Assembly (NCBI RefSeq): GCF_963676665.1
Contig: NZ_OY781371.1
Span: 310,001 to 374,000 of the forward strand
DNA from: an uncultured Tolumonas sp.
GTDB taxonomy: Bacteria; Pseudomonadota; Gammaproteobacteria; Enterobacterales; Aeromonadaceae
Direction of reading: 5' to 3'
Length of the DNA stretch: 64,000 bases
The translations under genes and the position numbers were made by a program. This document shows positions 54,435-64,000 of the stretch, in pieces (positions within the stretch are counted from its first letter, which is position 1; each line of letters starts with the position of its first letter). A model generated the notes under the pieces. That model was not told the DNA's origin. It was given only the letters and a program-made list of their open reading frames with translations, and searched no databases.

Positions 54435-56858
54435 ATGGCGGTAAATAAAGTTTTGGCTGCATCGTGCCTGTTGGCATGCAGTGTAATTGGACAGGCTCAG
54501 GCGGCTGATGCCTTTACGGTAAAAGACATCCGTATTGAAGGATTGCAGCGTGTTACTTTGGGTGCTGCATTATTGAATTTACCTATTCGTGTTGGTGATA
54601 AACTGGATAGTAATGCCAGTGCAAATGCGGTTAAACGGCTCTATTCAACAGGTAACTTTGACGATATTAAAATGTCACGCGATGGTGATGTTTTGGTTGT
54701 GCAAGTTAAAGAACGCCCAACAATTAGTCAGATAGAGTTTGAAGGCAATAAAGACATTAAAGAAGACCAGCTGAAACAAACACTGGAATCCAGTGGTGTT
54801 CGTGTTGGCGATGCCTTAGATCGAACTATGCTTCGATCACTCGAAAAATCTTTGGAAGACTTTTATTATGGCGTGGGTAAATACTCAGCCAAAGTACAGG
54901 CTATTGCGACACCGTTGCCTCGTAATCGTGTAAACCTGAAATTCAAATTTATCGAAGGTGTTTCTGCTAAGATCCAGCAGATCAACATTGTCGGTAATAC
55001 CAAATTCCCAGAAGAAAAACTGATTGCTCAGCTGTCTCTGCGTGATGATGTGCCATGGTGGAACTTCATGGCCGATCAGAAATATCAGAAGCAGAAACTG
55101 GAAGCCGACATCGAAACACTGCGTTCTTTTTATATGAACCGTGGTTATGCCCGATTCAAAGTGAATTCAACGCAAGTCTCAATGACACCAGACCGCAAGG
55201 GTTTGTACGTTACGTTGAATATTCATGAAGGTGAACAATACACGGTTAACAATATTGATCTGAAAGGTAATCTTGAAGGTCATAGTGGTGAAATGCGCAC
55301 ACTGATTCCGTTGGAAAAGGGTGCTATGTACTCAGCTGCAGATGTGACGCATACCGAAGAGGTTTTGTCTAAATATCTCGGTCGTTTTGGTTATGCATAT
55401 CCGAAAGTAAATACCTACCCAACGATGAACGATGAGACGAAACAAGTTGATTTGAACATCAATGTGGAACCGGGCCCTCGCGTCTATGTGCGCCGAATTA
55501 ACATTACGGGTAACCAAGTCACCAAAGATGAAGTATTACGCCGCGAACTGCGTCAAATGGAAGGGACTTGGTTATCTGGCGATAAAATTGAAAGTTCAAA
55601 ATCTCGCTTAGAAAAACTGGGCTATTTTGAAAAAGTCGATATTCAACCACATCGTATTCCAGGACATGAAGATCAAGCTGACCTTGATGTCGATGTCAAA
55701 GAACGCTCAGTTGGCTCTATCAACGGTGGTGTTGGTTATGGCACTGAATCTGGTGTTAGCTTCCAAGCCGGTATTTCACAAGACAACTTCTTTGGTTCCG
55801 GTAATAAAGGTGCGATTAATTTCGAAACCAATAAGTACAGCAAGAATGTTGAGCTGAGTTTTACTGATCCTTATTTCACCGTAGATGGTGTTAGCCTCGG
55901 CGGTAAAGTCTATTACAACAAGTTTACTGCTGGTGACGCTAATCTGGTTGACTATGATAATGAAACTGTTGGTACTAAAGCGACGTTAGGTTATCCATTG
56001 GATGAACTGAATACTCTTGAGTATGGTCTGGGTTATGAACATAACAAACTATCCCAAACAACCAACTATGCACAAATCAACAAATTCTGGTTTATCAATT
56101 CGATTGATGTAACAGAAGATGGTCATGCCATATTCAATGATTATGATGTGTCACTGACTTGGACGCGCAATAATTTAGATAAAGGTATGTTCCCGACACA
56201 GGGTAACCGCCAACAAACCTCAGGTAAGATCACAGTGCCTGGTTCTGACTTGCAGTTTTATAAAGTCAGCTTTGAAGATGCACATTATTATCCATTTGAT
56301 CGTGATCATCAGTGGGTTGTTTCTGGCCGGTTCAAAACGGCCTATGGTAATGGTTATGGTCAGAAGAATGGCTACAACCAGGTTCTGCCATTCTTTGAAA
56401 ATTATTACGCCGGTGGTAGTCAATGGATGCGCGGCTTCCAGTCTAACTCTGTTGGGCCAAGAGGCATTCAGTTAGACCGTACTATTGTGAGTGGTTCGGT
56501 TGTTTATCCAGAAGATAAATCTATCGGTGGTAATGCTATTGCTGTTGCCTCGGCGGAATTGATTGTGCCAACGCCGTTCATCAGTGACACATATCGAAAT
56601 CAATTGCGAACTACCGTATTCTACGACGTGGGTACTGTGTGGGATACAACGTTCAATGACAGTATTTATACCTGTGGTTATGCTTGTGATCGTTATTACG
56701 ACTACTCTAGCCCATCAAATCTCCGCATGTCTGTAGGTATGTCATTACAGTGGTTGTCTCCAATGGGACCACTGGTGTTCTCGTTTGCCAAACCGGTGAA
56801 GAAAATGCCGGGCGACAAAACTGAAGTCTTTAACTTTAATATCGGACGCACATTCTAA
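54435..56858 (+). CDS. bamA: Outer-membrane protein assembly factor BamA
   Basis: An 807-residue Omp85 protein, the core of the BAM complex. A signal peptide ending in QAQA-AD (cleavage near residue 23) is followed by five POTRA domains (about 24-425) and a 16-strand barrel. The loop-6 motif reads MRGF ([18 protein letters not shown]), where most family members have VRGF. It ends in the aromatic FNFNIGRTF outer-membrane signal. Confidence 0.97.
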   Translation: MAVNKVLAASCLLACSVIGQAQAADAFTVKDIRIEGLQRVTLGAALLNLPIRVGDKLDSNASANAVKRLYSTGNFDDIKMSRDGDVLVVQVKERPTISQIEFEGNKDIKEDQLKQTLESSGVRVGDALDRTMLRSLEKSLEDFYYGVGKYSAKVQAIATPLPRNRVNLKFKFIEGVSAKIQQINIVGNTKFPEEKLIAQLSLRDDVPWWNFMADQKYQKQKLEADIETLRSFYMNRGYARFKVNSTQVSMTPDRKGLYVTLNIHEGEQYTVNNIDLKGNLEGHSGEMRTLIPLEKGAMYSAADVTHTEEVLSKYLGRFGYAYPKVNTYPTMNDETKQVDLNINVEPGPRVYVRRINITGNQVTKDEVLRRELRQMEGTWLSGDKIESSKSRLEKLGYFEKVDIQPHRIPGHEDQADLDVDVKERSVGSINGGVGYGTESGVSFQAGISQDNFFGSGNKGAINFETNKYSKNVELSFTDPYFTVDGVSLGGKVYYNKFTAGDANLVDYDNETVGTKATLGYPLDELNTLEYGLGYEHNKLSQTTNYAQINKFWFINSIDVTEDGHAIFNDYDVSLTWTRNNLDKGMFPTQGNRQQTSGKITVPGSDLQFYKVSFEDAHYYPFDRDHQWVVSGRFKTAYGNGYGQKNGYNQVLPFFENYYAGGSQWMRGFQSNSVGPRGIQLDRTIVSGSVVYPEDKSIGGNAIAVASAELIVPTPFISDTYRNQLRTTVFYDVGTVWDTTFNDSIYTCGYACDRYYDYSSPSNLRMSVGMSLQWLSPMGPLVFSFAKPVKKMPGDKTEVFNFNIGRTF

Positions 56859-56882
56859 TTGCGTCAAAAGGGAGTTATATAA

Positions 56883-57401
56883 GTGAAAACCATGATGCGT
56901 GTTGCTGCTTTATCTATCGCTATGCTGTCTTTGGGTTCTGCGGCATCAGTTCAGGCTGCTGATGCAAATATTGCTGTAGTGGATATTGGCAAAGTTTTAC
57001 GTGAAATTCCGCAGCGTAAGGCGATTGAAAGCAAGCTGAAAACTGAATTTGATTCTCGCGTACGTGACATGCAACGTATGGAAAGCGATGGTCAGGCTTT
57101 AGCGGCTAAGCTGAAAAAAAATGAATCATTTATGAGCGCTGATGAACGTACTAAATCACAACGTAAACTGGCTGAATTGCAGGCTGATTTTAATCTGAAA
57201 GGCCAAGCTTTACAGGAAGATCAACGTCGTCGTTTTAATGAAGAACAACAAAAAGTCTTCGAAAAAATTCAGACCAGCGTTGAATCGATTGCAAAATCAG
57301 ACGGATATGACATGGTGCTGAATCGTCAGGCTGTAGTATATACCAATGATAAAAATGACATTTCAGCTAAAGTGATCCAACAAGTTAGTAAAGGCAACTA
57401 A
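56883..57401 (+). CDS. skp: Periplasmic chaperone Skp (OmpH)
   Basis: A 172-residue periplasmic chaperone for unfolded outer-membrane proteins. A signal peptide (cleavage expected after VQA, near residue 25) is followed by the beta-strand core [15 protein letters not shown] and the long helical hairpin rich in Lys, Glu and Gln (about 45-140). Start is GTG 56883, with GGGAG 9 bases upstream; in-frame ATGs 3 and 4 codons later are alternatives. Gene lies between bamA and lpxD, the conserved order. Confidence 0.94.
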   Translation: MKTMMRVAALSIAMLSLGSAASVQAADANIAVVDIGKVLREIPQRKAIESKLKTEFDSRVRDMQRMESDGQALAAKLKKNESFMSADERTKSQRKLAELQADFNLKGQALQEDQRRRFNEEQQKVFEKIQTSVESIAKSDGYDMVLNRQAVVYTNDKNDISAKVIQQVSKGN

Positions 57402-57406
57402 GTAAT

Positions 57407-58435
57407 ATGACCATCACCCTGGAACAACTCGCTCAGCATTTGGGTGCGGAACTGCATGGCGATGCCAATGTGGTAATCCAGCGTATAGCAAATCTGGAAA
57501 CCGCTCAGACTGGCGAGATCAGTTTTTTATCTGACAGTAAATATCAAAAGCATCTGTCAGTGACTCAAGCCAGTGCGGTTTTGCTTCGAGAAGCTGATTT
57601 GGCTGCGTGTCAAACAAATGCGCTGGTAGTGAAAGATCCCTACGTTGGCTTTGCCCGTGTAGCTCAGCTGTTAGATACCACACCTGCTCCAGCTGTGAGC
57701 ATACATTCGACAGCGGTCATTGCTGACGATGCTGTGTTGGGAACAAATGTCGCGATTGGTGCCAATGCAGTTATTGAGTCAGGGGTTGTTCTGGGTGATG
57801 GCGTTATTATTGGTGCAGGTTGTTTTGTTGGCCAAAACAGTAAGTTAGGTGCCAAAACTAAGTTATGGGCCAATGTTACTATCTATCACAACGTACAAAT
57901 TGGTAGTGATTGCCTGATCCAGTCAGGTACGGTGATTGGGGCTGATGGTTTTGGTTACGCAAATGAGCGTGGCGAATGGATAAAAATTCCACAATTGGGT
58001 GGTGTGATCATCGGTAATCGGGTCGAAATTGGCGCCAATACCTGCATTGATCGCGGTGCTATTGATAATACCCGAATTGCCGATAATGTGATTATCGACA
58101 ATTTATGCCAGATTGCGCATAACGTTGAAATCGGTTACGGCACAGCTATTGCGGGTGCAGCTACATTTGCCGGTAGTACCAAGATAGGCAAATATTGTAT
58201 CATAGGCGGAGCTTCCGTCTTTAATGGTCATATTGAAATTTGTGATCAGGTTACGGTCACTGGTATGGCCATGGTCATGCGCTCTATTACGGAGCCTGGG
58301 TTATACTCTTCCGGTATACCTGCTCAATCCAATAAAGAATGGCGAAAAACCGCAGCGCGTACATTACACATCGATGATATGTATAAGCGTCTGTCCAATA
58401 TTGAGAAATTGCTCGCTAAGCAAGAACAAAAGTAA
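57407..58435 (+). CDS. lpxD: UDP-3-O-(3-hydroxyacyl)glucosamine N-acyltransferase
   Basis: A 342-residue lipid A enzyme adding the N-linked acyl chain from acyl-ACP. An N-terminal uridine-binding domain ([24 protein letters not shown]) is followed by a left-handed beta-helix of hexapeptide repeats. The catalytic histidine is in [11 protein letters not shown], preceded by [16 protein letters not shown]-terminal helix ends the protein. 5 bp after skp. Confidence 0.97.
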   Translation: MTITLEQLAQHLGAELHGDANVVIQRIANLETAQTGEISFLSDSKYQKHLSVTQASAVLLREADLAACQTNALVVKDPYVGFARVAQLLDTTPAPAVSIHSTAVIADDAVLGTNVAIGANAVIESGVVLGDGVIIGAGCFVGQNSKLGAKTKLWANVTIYHNVQIGSDCLIQSGTVIGADGFGYANERGEWIKIPQLGGVIIGNRVEIGANTCIDRGAIDNTRIADNVIIDNLCQIAHNVEIGYGTAIAGAATFAGSTKIGKYCIIGGASVFNGHIEICDQVTVTGMAMVMRSITEPGLYSSGIPAQSNKEWRKTAARTLHIDDMYKRLSNIEKLLAKQEQK

Positions 58436-58447
58436 AAGGATCCTGGT

Positions 58448-58903
58448 TTGAACAACGAACTCAATCAGCTTGATATTCAAGATATTTTACAGCTGCTGCC
58501 TCACCGTTACCCTTTTTTGATGGTGGATCGTGTCGTTCATTATGAAATGTCAGAAGAGCGCAAAGTATTACGAGCAATTAAAAATGTTTCATTTAATGAA
58601 CCATTTTTTCAAGGACACTTTCCGGAAAAGCCAGTATTCCCAGGTGTTTTGATTCTGGAAGCAATGGCTCAGGCTACCGGTATTCTGGCTTTCCGTATGG
58701 TCGGTAAACCAAATCCAGGCGAATTGTATTATTTTGCATCGATCGACAATGCACGTTTCAAACGTCCTGTTGTGCCAGGAGATCAATTGGTGCTGGATGT
58801 TGAATACCTGAAAGAACGCCGTGGTATTGCCAAATTTACAGGTGTCGCCACAGTAGATGGTGAGGTCGTTTGTTCAGCCGAACTCATGTGCGCCAAACGT
58901 TGA
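58448..58903 (+). CDS. fabZ: 3-hydroxyacyl-ACP dehydratase FabZ
   Basis: A 151-residue hot-dog-fold dehydratase of fatty acid elongation. Conserved [14 protein letters not shown]; catalytic histidine in [16 protein letters not shown] and catalytic glutamate in [15 protein letters not shown]. Start TTG 58448, with AAGGA upstream, since no ATG lies before the conserved region. It competes with LpxA for hydroxyacyl-ACP, and their pairing in one operon is conserved. Confidence 0.96.
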   Translation: MNNELNQLDIQDILQLLPHRYPFLMVDRVVHYEMSEERKVLRAIKNVSFNEPFFQGHFPEKPVFPGVLILEAMAQATGILAFRMVGKPNPGELYYFASIDNARFKRPVVPGDQLVLDVEYLKERRGIAKFTGVATVDGEVVCSAELMCAKR

Positions 58904-58913
58904 GAGAAGACCT

Positions 58914-59705
58914 GTGATCGATCCTAGCGCTAAAATTCATACTTCAGCGATTGTTCATCCAAACGCAGTCATTGGTGCCAATGTAGAAATTGGTGCCTTC
59001 ACTTGTGTTGACGATGAAGTTGAGATCGGCGAAGGCACATGGGTTGGTTCTCATGTGGTCATTAAAGGGCCAACTAAAATTGGCCGTAATAATAAGATTT
59101 ATCAGTTTGCCTCCATTGGTGAAGATTGCCAGGACAAGAAATATGCCGGTGAGCGTACTTTTCTGGAGATTGGTGACGCTAATGTGATCCGCGAACACTG
59201 CACATTCCATCGTGGCACAGTGCAGGATCAATGCTTGACCAAAGTCGGCAGTCGTAACCTGTTCATGGTTAATGTACACGTTGCGCATGATTGTATGATC
59301 GGGGATGACTGTATTTTTGCCAATAACGCAACACTGGCGGGTCATGTTCACATCGGTGATTGGGTGATCTTTGGTGGTTTAGCGGCTATTCATCAATTTG
59401 GCCGTGTGGGTTCTCATGCGTTCATTGCTGGTATGGCGGCTCTGAACAAAGATGTGCCACCGTATGTCATGGCTGCAGGCCATTATGCAACACCATTTGG
59501 TATCAATAGCGAAGGGTTGCGCCGTCGTGGTTTCTCTGCAGAAGCGATTTCTGCGGTAAAACGGGCATACAAAGAGCTTTATCGTAGTGGCAAGACACTG
59601 GATGAAGTGATGCCTGTGCTGGAAGCTATGGCGCAGGATGAACCGGCTGTTGCTCCTTTTGTTGAATTCCTGAAAAAGAATGAGCGTGGCATCATTCGCC
59701 CTTGA
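58914..59705 (+). CDS. lpxA: UDP-N-acetylglucosamine O-acyltransferase
   Basis: A 263-residue enzyme catalysing the first step of lipid A synthesis. Left-handed beta-helix repeats run from about residue 5 to 185 ([20 protein letters not shown]). The catalytic histidine is in [11 protein letters not shown]. The C-terminal helical part has [16 protein letters not shown] 58914 gives the family N-terminus (MIDPSAKIH) and lies 10 bp after fabZ. The longer upstream frame overlaps fabZ and is rejected. Confidence 0.96.
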   Translation: MIDPSAKIHTSAIVHPNAVIGANVEIGAFTCVDDEVEIGEGTWVGSHVVIKGPTKIGRNNKIYQFASIGEDCQDKKYAGERTFLEIGDANVIREHCTFHRGTVQDQCLTKVGSRNLFMVNVHVAHDCMIGDDCIFANNATLAGHVHIGDWVIFGGLAAIHQFGRVGSHAFIAGMAALNKDVPPYVMAAGHYATPFGINSEGLRRRGFSAEAISAVKRAYKELYRSGKTLDEVMPVLEAMAQDEPAVAPFVEFLKKNERGIIRP

Positions 59706-60861
59706 TCTATCCGCTATCAAGCGGCCGTTGCGTATAGGAATTATCGCCGGAGAAGTTTCCGGCGATATTCTTGCTGCGGGTCTGATGCGTCAATTCAAAC
59801 AACTCCATCCTGATTGTGAATTTGTCGGTATTGCTGGTCCGCGTATGCAGGAACTTGGTATCGAGACCTTGTTCGAGATGGAAGAGCTTTCGGTGATGGG
59901 TCTGGTGGAAGTACTGGGCCGCTTGCCAAGATTGTTGCAAGTTCGTCGGCAAATCATTCGTTATTTTAAAGAAAACCCACCGGATATTTTTATTGGTGTT
60001 GATGCACCGGATTTTAATATCGGCGTTGAGTTGAAGCTCAAACAAGCGGGTATCAAAACCATCCATTACGTTAGCCCATCAGTCTGGGCATGGCGGCAGA
60101 GCCGGATCCACAAGATCAAAGCGGCGACTGATATGGTGCTGGCGTTTTTGCCGTTTGAAAAAGCATTTTATGATCAACATAACGCACCATGCCGATTTGT
60201 TGGTCATACCATGGCGGATGCCATTCCTCTGACTTCACCAGTTGCTCCGGCAAGAGAGTTGTTGGGGTTGAAACTCGATGCCCCCGTATTGGCGGTATTG
60301 CCCGGTAGTCGCGGTGGTGAAGTGGAAATGCTGGCGCCGCCATTTTTACAAGCTTGCCAGCTATTGCGTGCGCAATATCCAACATTGCAATTTGTAGTGC
60401 CATTGGTTAACGCGCGGCGTCGTCAGCAATTTGAAAGCATTAAACAGCAAATCGCGCCTGAATTACCGATGACGTTGGTGGATGGGCAAGCAAGACAAGT
60501 CATGACATCAGCAGATGTTATTTTATTGGCATCGGGCACAGCAACACTGGAAGCCATGCTGGTGAAACGTCCGATGGTGGTCGCTTATAAAGTAAAACCA
60601 TTCACATTTTGGATTGGTGAAAAGTTAGTAAAAATCCGCACCTTTTCTTTACCTAATTTATTAGCGGGTCGAAAATTAGTGCCTGAACTGATCCAGCCTG
60701 ATTGTACGCCTGATAAATTAGCCACGGCGGTTAGCGGTTATCTGCAACAAGATAATCAGGCATTACTAAACGAATTTACCCATTTGCATGAATTGATCCG
60801 CTGTGATGCGGATCAACAAGCGGCACAAGCTGTTCTCGACGTATTACAAGGGCGTATATGA
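59680..60861 (+). CDS. lpxB: Lipid A disaccharide synthase
   Basis: A 393-residue GT19 glycosyltransferase, peripheral on the inner membrane, joining UDP-diacyl-GlcN and lipid X. Conserved: [76 protein letters not shown] and [11 protein letters not shown]. The ATG at 59680 overlaps lpxA by 26 bases; a GTG two codons later is also possible. Overlaps rnhB by 4 bases. Confidence 0.96.
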   Translation: MSVASFALDLSAIKRPLRIGIIAGEVSGDILAAGLMRQFKQLHPDCEFVGIAGPRMQELGIETLFEMEELSVMGLVEVLGRLPRLLQVRRQIIRYFKENPPDIFIGVDAPDFNIGVELKLKQAGIKTIHYVSPSVWAWRQSRIHKIKAATDMVLAFLPFEKAFYDQHNAPCRFVGHTMADAIPLTSPVAPARELLGLKLDAPVLAVLPGSRGGEVEMLAPPFLQACQLLRAQYPTLQFVVPLVNARRRQQFESIKQQIAPELPMTLVDGQARQVMTSADVILLASGTATLEAMLVKRPMVVAYKVKPFTFWIGEKLVKIRTFSLPNLLAGRKLVPELIQPDCTPDKLATAVSGYLQQDNQALLNEFTHLHELIRCDADQQAAQAVLDVLQGRI

Positions 60862-61451
60862 GCACATTTAACTACCCTCCATACCAGTTAATTGCCGGTG
60901 TGGATGAAGTTGGTCGTGGTCCGCTGGTCGGGGATGTCGTCACCGCGGCGGTGATCCTTGATCCAGCCCGGCCTATCTCTGGTCTTAACGATTCCAAAAA
61001 ATTATCGGAAAAAAAACGCGACGCGTTATTTGATATTATCCGCGAAAACGCCTTGGCGTTTGCCATCGGTCGTTGTTCTGCCGCTGAAATTGATGAGTTC
61101 AATATTTTGCAGGCCACAATGAAAGCCATGCAGCGCGCAGTCGCTGGATTACCTATCCAACCCGAATTTGTGCTGATTGATGGCAATCGTTGCCCTGCAC
61201 TGATGATGCCTTCGCAAGCCGTGGTAAAAGGGGATAGTCTGGTTGCAGAAATTAGTGCCGCTTCTATCTTAGCTAAAGTAACTCGCGATCGCGAAATGGC
61301 AGAATTAGATCTGCAATATCCGCAATATGGTTTCGCTCAGCATAAAGGGTATCCCACAGTTCAGCATTTAGCTGCTTTGGCTGAACATGGCGCGTTATCT
61401 GTACATCGCCGTAGTTTTAAACCGGTTAAACTGGCTTTAGGCCTCGTCTAA
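60858..61451 (+). CDS. rnhB: Ribonuclease HII
   Basis: A 197-residue RNase H type 2 that removes ribonucleotides from DNA. The active-site residues are in [16 protein letters not shown] (Asp-Glu), VLIDGNRCP (Asp) and [16 protein letters not shown] (with the fourth acidic residue). The start overlaps lpxB (ATGA). dnaE follows 12 bp downstream. Confidence 0.96.
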   Translation: MSTFNYPPYQLIAGVDEVGRGPLVGDVVTAAVILDPARPISGLNDSKKLSEKKRDALFDIIRENALAFAIGRCSAAEIDEFNILQATMKAMQRAVAGLPIQPEFVLIDGNRCPALMMPSQAVVKGDSLVAEISAASILAKVTRDREMAELDLQYPQYGFAQHKGYPTVQHLAALAEHGALSVHRRSFKPVKLALGLV

Positions 61452-61463
61452 ACAGGAAACATC

Positions 61464-64000
61464 ATGGCCGAACCGCGTTTCGTTCATCTTCATATTCATT
61501 CTGATTTTTCGATGGTGGATGGTCTGCAAAAGATCAAGCCATTAGTCGCGCGCGTTGCCGAAGATAAAATGGTGGCCATGGCGTTAACAGACCAGATGAA
61601 CCAAAGCGGTTTGGTGCGTTTTTATGGTGATGCCCACGGTAAAGGCATTAAGCCCATTATCGGTGTCGATTTCTGGGTGCAAAGTGAAGAGCTGGGCGAT
61701 GAGCTGTTTCGTTTGGTCGGCTTGGCAATGGATAACGCTGGGCAGCAAAATCTCATCCAATTGATATCAAAAGGTTATCTCCGCGGCCATATTCAAGGGC
61801 GTCCGGTTATTGATAAAGCATGGCTGGCAGAACACGCTGGCGGTGTCATTTTATTATCCGGCGGACGGATGGGGGATATCGGCAAATTCTTGCTGAAAGG
61901 CAATCAGGCAATGGTCGAGCGCTGTACAGCATTTTACCAACAGCATTTTACCGATCGCTTTTATCTGGAACTGATCCGTACTGGCCGTTTAGACGAAGAA
62001 ACCTATCTGCACATGGCGGTTGAGTTGGCTGTGCAGCATGATTTGCCGGTGGTCGCGACCAATGATGTGGTGTTCCTGAATAAAGATGATTTTGACGCGC
62101 ACGAGATCCGGGTTGCCATCCATGATGGTTATACACTAGATGACGCTCGCCGCCCGAAACGGTTTAGTAATCAGCAGTATCTGCGCACACAAGATGAAAT
62201 GTGTGAGCTGTTCAAAGATATTCCCGAAGCATTAATTAACAGCGTTGAAATCGCTAAACGCTGTAACGTTACTGTCCGGTTGGGCGAATACTTCCTCCCG
62301 CAATTTCCGACTGGCGAGATGACCACAGAAGATTTTCTGGTCATGAAATCAAAAGAGGGGATGGAAGATCGCCTCGAGTTTCTCTTTCCTGATCCGGCGG
62401 TACGAGCAGAAAAACGCCCTGCCTACGATGAGCGTCTGGACATCGAGCTGAAAGTTATCAACCAGATGGGCTTTCCTGGTTACTTCCTGATTGTAATGGA
62501 ATTTATCCAGTGGTCGAAAGATAACGATATTCCTGTCGGGCCGGGGCGTGGGTCGGGCGCGGGTAGTCTGGTGGCATATGCACTGAAAATCACTGACTTG
62601 GATCCGCTGGCGCTCGATTTGCTGTTCGAACGTTTTCTGAACCCGGAACGTGTTTCGATGCCTGACTTCGACGTCGATTTTTGTATGGACCGTCGTGATG
62701 AGGTGATTGATCACGTCGCACAGATGTATGGCCGTGAAGCGGTATCGCAGATCATTACTTTCGGTACCATGGCGGCCAAAGCGGTAGTGCGCGACGTGGG
62801 CCGTGTACTGGGGCATCCGTATGGATTTGTGGATCGTATCTCGAAGCTGATCCCACCCGATCCAGGGATGACACTGGCGAAAGCCTTTGATGCTGAACCG
62901 AAGCTGGTTGAGTTATACGAGCAGGATGAGGAAGTTAAAGCGCTGATTGATATGGCGCGCAAGCTGGAAGGTGTCACTCGTAATGCTGGTAAACATGCCG
63001 GTGGTGTGGTTATCGCGCCGACCAAAATTACCGATTTCGCCCCGCTTTATTGTGATGACCAAGGCTTACAGCCAGTTACCCAGTTTGATAAAAATGATGT
63101 GGAATATGCGGGGCTGGTGAAGTTCGACTTCCTCGGCTTGCGTACGCTTACTATCATCAAATGGGCGCTGGATATGATCAATCCTCGTCTGGCGAAAGAA
63201 GGTAAACCGCCGGTCGATATTGCGGCGATCCCGCTGGATGATCCAACGTCTTTCAAAATTCTGAAAAACTCTGAAACAACGGCGGTGTTCCAGTTGGAAT
63301 CGCGCGGTATGAAAGATCTGATCAAACGTCTGCAGCCAGACTGCTTTGAAGATATGATCGCATTGGTGGCGTTGTTCCGCCCCGGCCCGTTGCAGTCGGG
63401 CATGGTGGATAACTTCATCGACCGTAAACATGGTCGTGAAGCGATCTCCTACCCCGATATTCAGTGGCAGCATGAGTCGTTGCAGCCGATTCTGGAACCG
63501 ACTTACGGCATCATCCTGTATCAAGAACAGGTTATGCAGATCGCGCAAACCCTCGCCGGTTATACGCTGGGCGGCGCCGATATGTTGCGCCGTGCGATGG
63601 GTAAGAAAAAACCGGAAGAGATGGCTAAACAGCGTTCTGGTTTTGAATCCGGAGCGGTTAGTAATGGCGTCGATGGCGAGTTGGCGATGCACATCTTCGA
63701 TCTGGTGGAGAAATTCGCCGGCTACGGATTTAACAAATCGCACTCGGCCGCCTATGCGCTGGTTTCTTACCAAACATTGTGGTTGAAGACGCATTTCCCC
63801 GCTGAATTCATGGCGGCAGTAATGACTGCCGATATGGACAACACCGACAAGATCGTGACCTTGGTCGATGAGTGTCAGCGCATGGGGCTGAAACTGATCC
63901 CGCCAGATGTGAATTCCGGGCAATATCGCTTTACCGTGAATGAACGTGGTGAAGTGGTTTACGGTATTGGTGCGGTAAAAGGTGTTGGCGAAGGCCCGGT
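61464..64000 (+). CDS. dnaE: DNA polymerase III alpha subunit, N-terminal part (runs off window)
   Basis: The frame is open from ATG 61464 to the window edge, about 845 of the roughly 1160 residues expected. The N-terminal PHP domain starts with [16 protein letters not shown]. The C-family polymerase palm is seen in [17 protein letters not shown] and the catalytic aspartates in [13 protein letters not shown]. Then come [53 protein letters not shown] and [19 protein letters not shown]. The beta-clamp, OB and tau-binding parts lie beyond the window. AGGAA precedes the ATG; last gene of the cluster here. Confidence 0.97.
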   Translation, partial: MAEPRFVHLHIHSDFSMVDGLQKIKPLVARVAEDKMVAMALTDQMNQSGLVRFYGDAHGKGIKPIIGVDFWVQSEELGDELFRLVGLAMDNAGQQNLIQLISKGYLRGHIQGRPVIDKAWLAEHAGGVILLSGGRMGDIGKFLLKGNQAMVERCTAFYQQHFTDRFYLELIRTGRLDEETYLHMAVELAVQHDLPVVATNDVVFLNKDDFDAHEIRVAIHDGYTLDDARRPKRFSNQQYLRTQDEMCELFKDIPEALINSVEIAKRCNVTVRLGEYFLPQFPTGEMTTEDFLVMKSKEGMEDRLEFLFPDPAVRAEKRPAYDERLDIELKVINQMGFPGYFLIVMEFIQWSKDNDIPVGPGRGSGAGSLVAYALKITDLDPLALDLLFERFLNPERVSMPDFDVDFCMDRRDEVIDHVAQMYGREAVSQIITFGTMAAKAVVRDVGRVLGHPYGFVDRISKLIPPDPGMTLAKAFDAEPKLVELYEQDEEVKALIDMARKLEGVTRNAGKHAGGVVIAPTKITDFAPLYCDDQGLQPVTQFDKNDVEYAGLVKFDFLGLRTLTIIKWALDMINPRLAKEGKPPVDIAAIPLDDPTSFKILKNSETTAVFQLESRGMKDLIKRLQPDCFEDMIALVALFRPGPLQSGMVDNFIDRKHGREAISYPDIQWQHESLQPILEPTYGIILYQEQVMQIAQTLAGYTLGGADMLRRAMGKKKPEEMAKQRSGFESGAVSNGVDGELAMHIFDLVEKFAGYGFNKSHSAAYALVSYQTLWLKTHFPAEFMAAVMTADMDNTDKIVTLVDECQRMGLKLIPPDVNSGQYRFTVNERGEVVYGIGAVKGVGEGP

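Noticed and set aside
63066-63923. Long open frame (about 285 codons) on the minus strand inside dnaE
   Set aside because: It is antisense to an unmistakable DnaE core. It is rich in His, Arg and Gln without any domain pattern and has no ribosome-binding site; it is a codon-bias shadow.
1-64000. CRISPR arrays, tRNA or rRNA genes, prophage or toxin-antitoxin modules
   Set aside because: No short regularly spaced repeats, tRNA cloverleaf motifs, rRNA sequence, integrase or phage structural genes were recognised.

Overview
The window reads as chromosomal DNA of a facultatively fermentative gammaproteobacterium. Evidence: the gammaproteobacterial dapD-glnD-map // rpsB-tsf-pyrH-frr-uppS-cdsA-dxr-rseP-bamA-skp-lpxD-fabZ-lpxA-lpxB-rnhB-dnaE block, nagCAB/nagE-glnS synteny, a feoABC operon, maoP/hdfR, MetJ and Fur operators, and ERIC-type repeats. 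The gene mix and protein sequences would fit Aeromonadales (a Tolumonas-like organism), but that placement is inference. No tRNA, rRNA, CRISPR array, transposase, prophage or plasmid gene was seen.

Layout. 1-3.6 kb: the tail of a HAD phosphatase, a GNAT acetyltransferase, a DUF4357 protein and DNA polymerase II. 3.7-6.5 kb: ferrous iron uptake feoABC behind a near-perfect Fur box. 6.5-9.9 kb: an ERIC repeat, a YfcE-type phosphodiesterase, and a GH32 beta-fructosidase with its LacI-type regulator. 9.9-11.1 kb (minus): maoP-hdfR. 11.3-16.2 kb: nagC/nagA/nagB (minus) divergent from the GlcNAc PTS gene nagE, with a CRP site between them. 16.4-22.9 kb: glnS, slyX, an FKBP prolyl isomerase, a second GNAT, a YCII protein, a second ERIC repeat, a YfaY/CinA-like protein and an HD-GYP protein. 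23.1-27.9 kb: metA (behind three MetJ boxes) and cobalamin-dependent metH. 28.1-29.3 kb: a PIN/NYN-like hypothetical and a third GNAT.

29.4-42.2 kb is the main accessory region, an alpha-galactoside utilisation locus. It holds a GH4 alpha-galactosidase (melA), a MelR-like regulator, a YghZ-type aldo-keto reductase, a complete Opp/Dpp-type ABC importer, a GH36 alpha-galactosidase and a LacI-type regulator. Seven of these genes run on the minus strand behind a 37-bp palindrome made of two LacI-family operators 21 bp apart. Products would be imported as intact oligosaccharides and hydrolysed in the cytoplasm. A third ERIC repeat encodes the last codons of the melR-like gene, and an internally deleted ERIC remnant lies inside the transporter operon.

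42.3-64 kb is the conserved housekeeping block. dapD, glnD and map are on the minus strand. Divergently, an S2-autoregulated rpsB leads into translation factors, UMP kinase, isoprenoid and phospholipid enzymes, outer-membrane assembly (RseP, BamA, Skp), lipid A synthesis (LpxD/FabZ/LpxA/LpxB), RNase HII and the first two thirds of dnaE, which leaves the window. Strong hairpins between rpsB/tsf, tsf/pyrH and frr/uppS suggest graded expression. I did not find a convincing wholly new system; the best leads are the alpha-galactoside importer locus and the ERIC-derived gene end and remnant.
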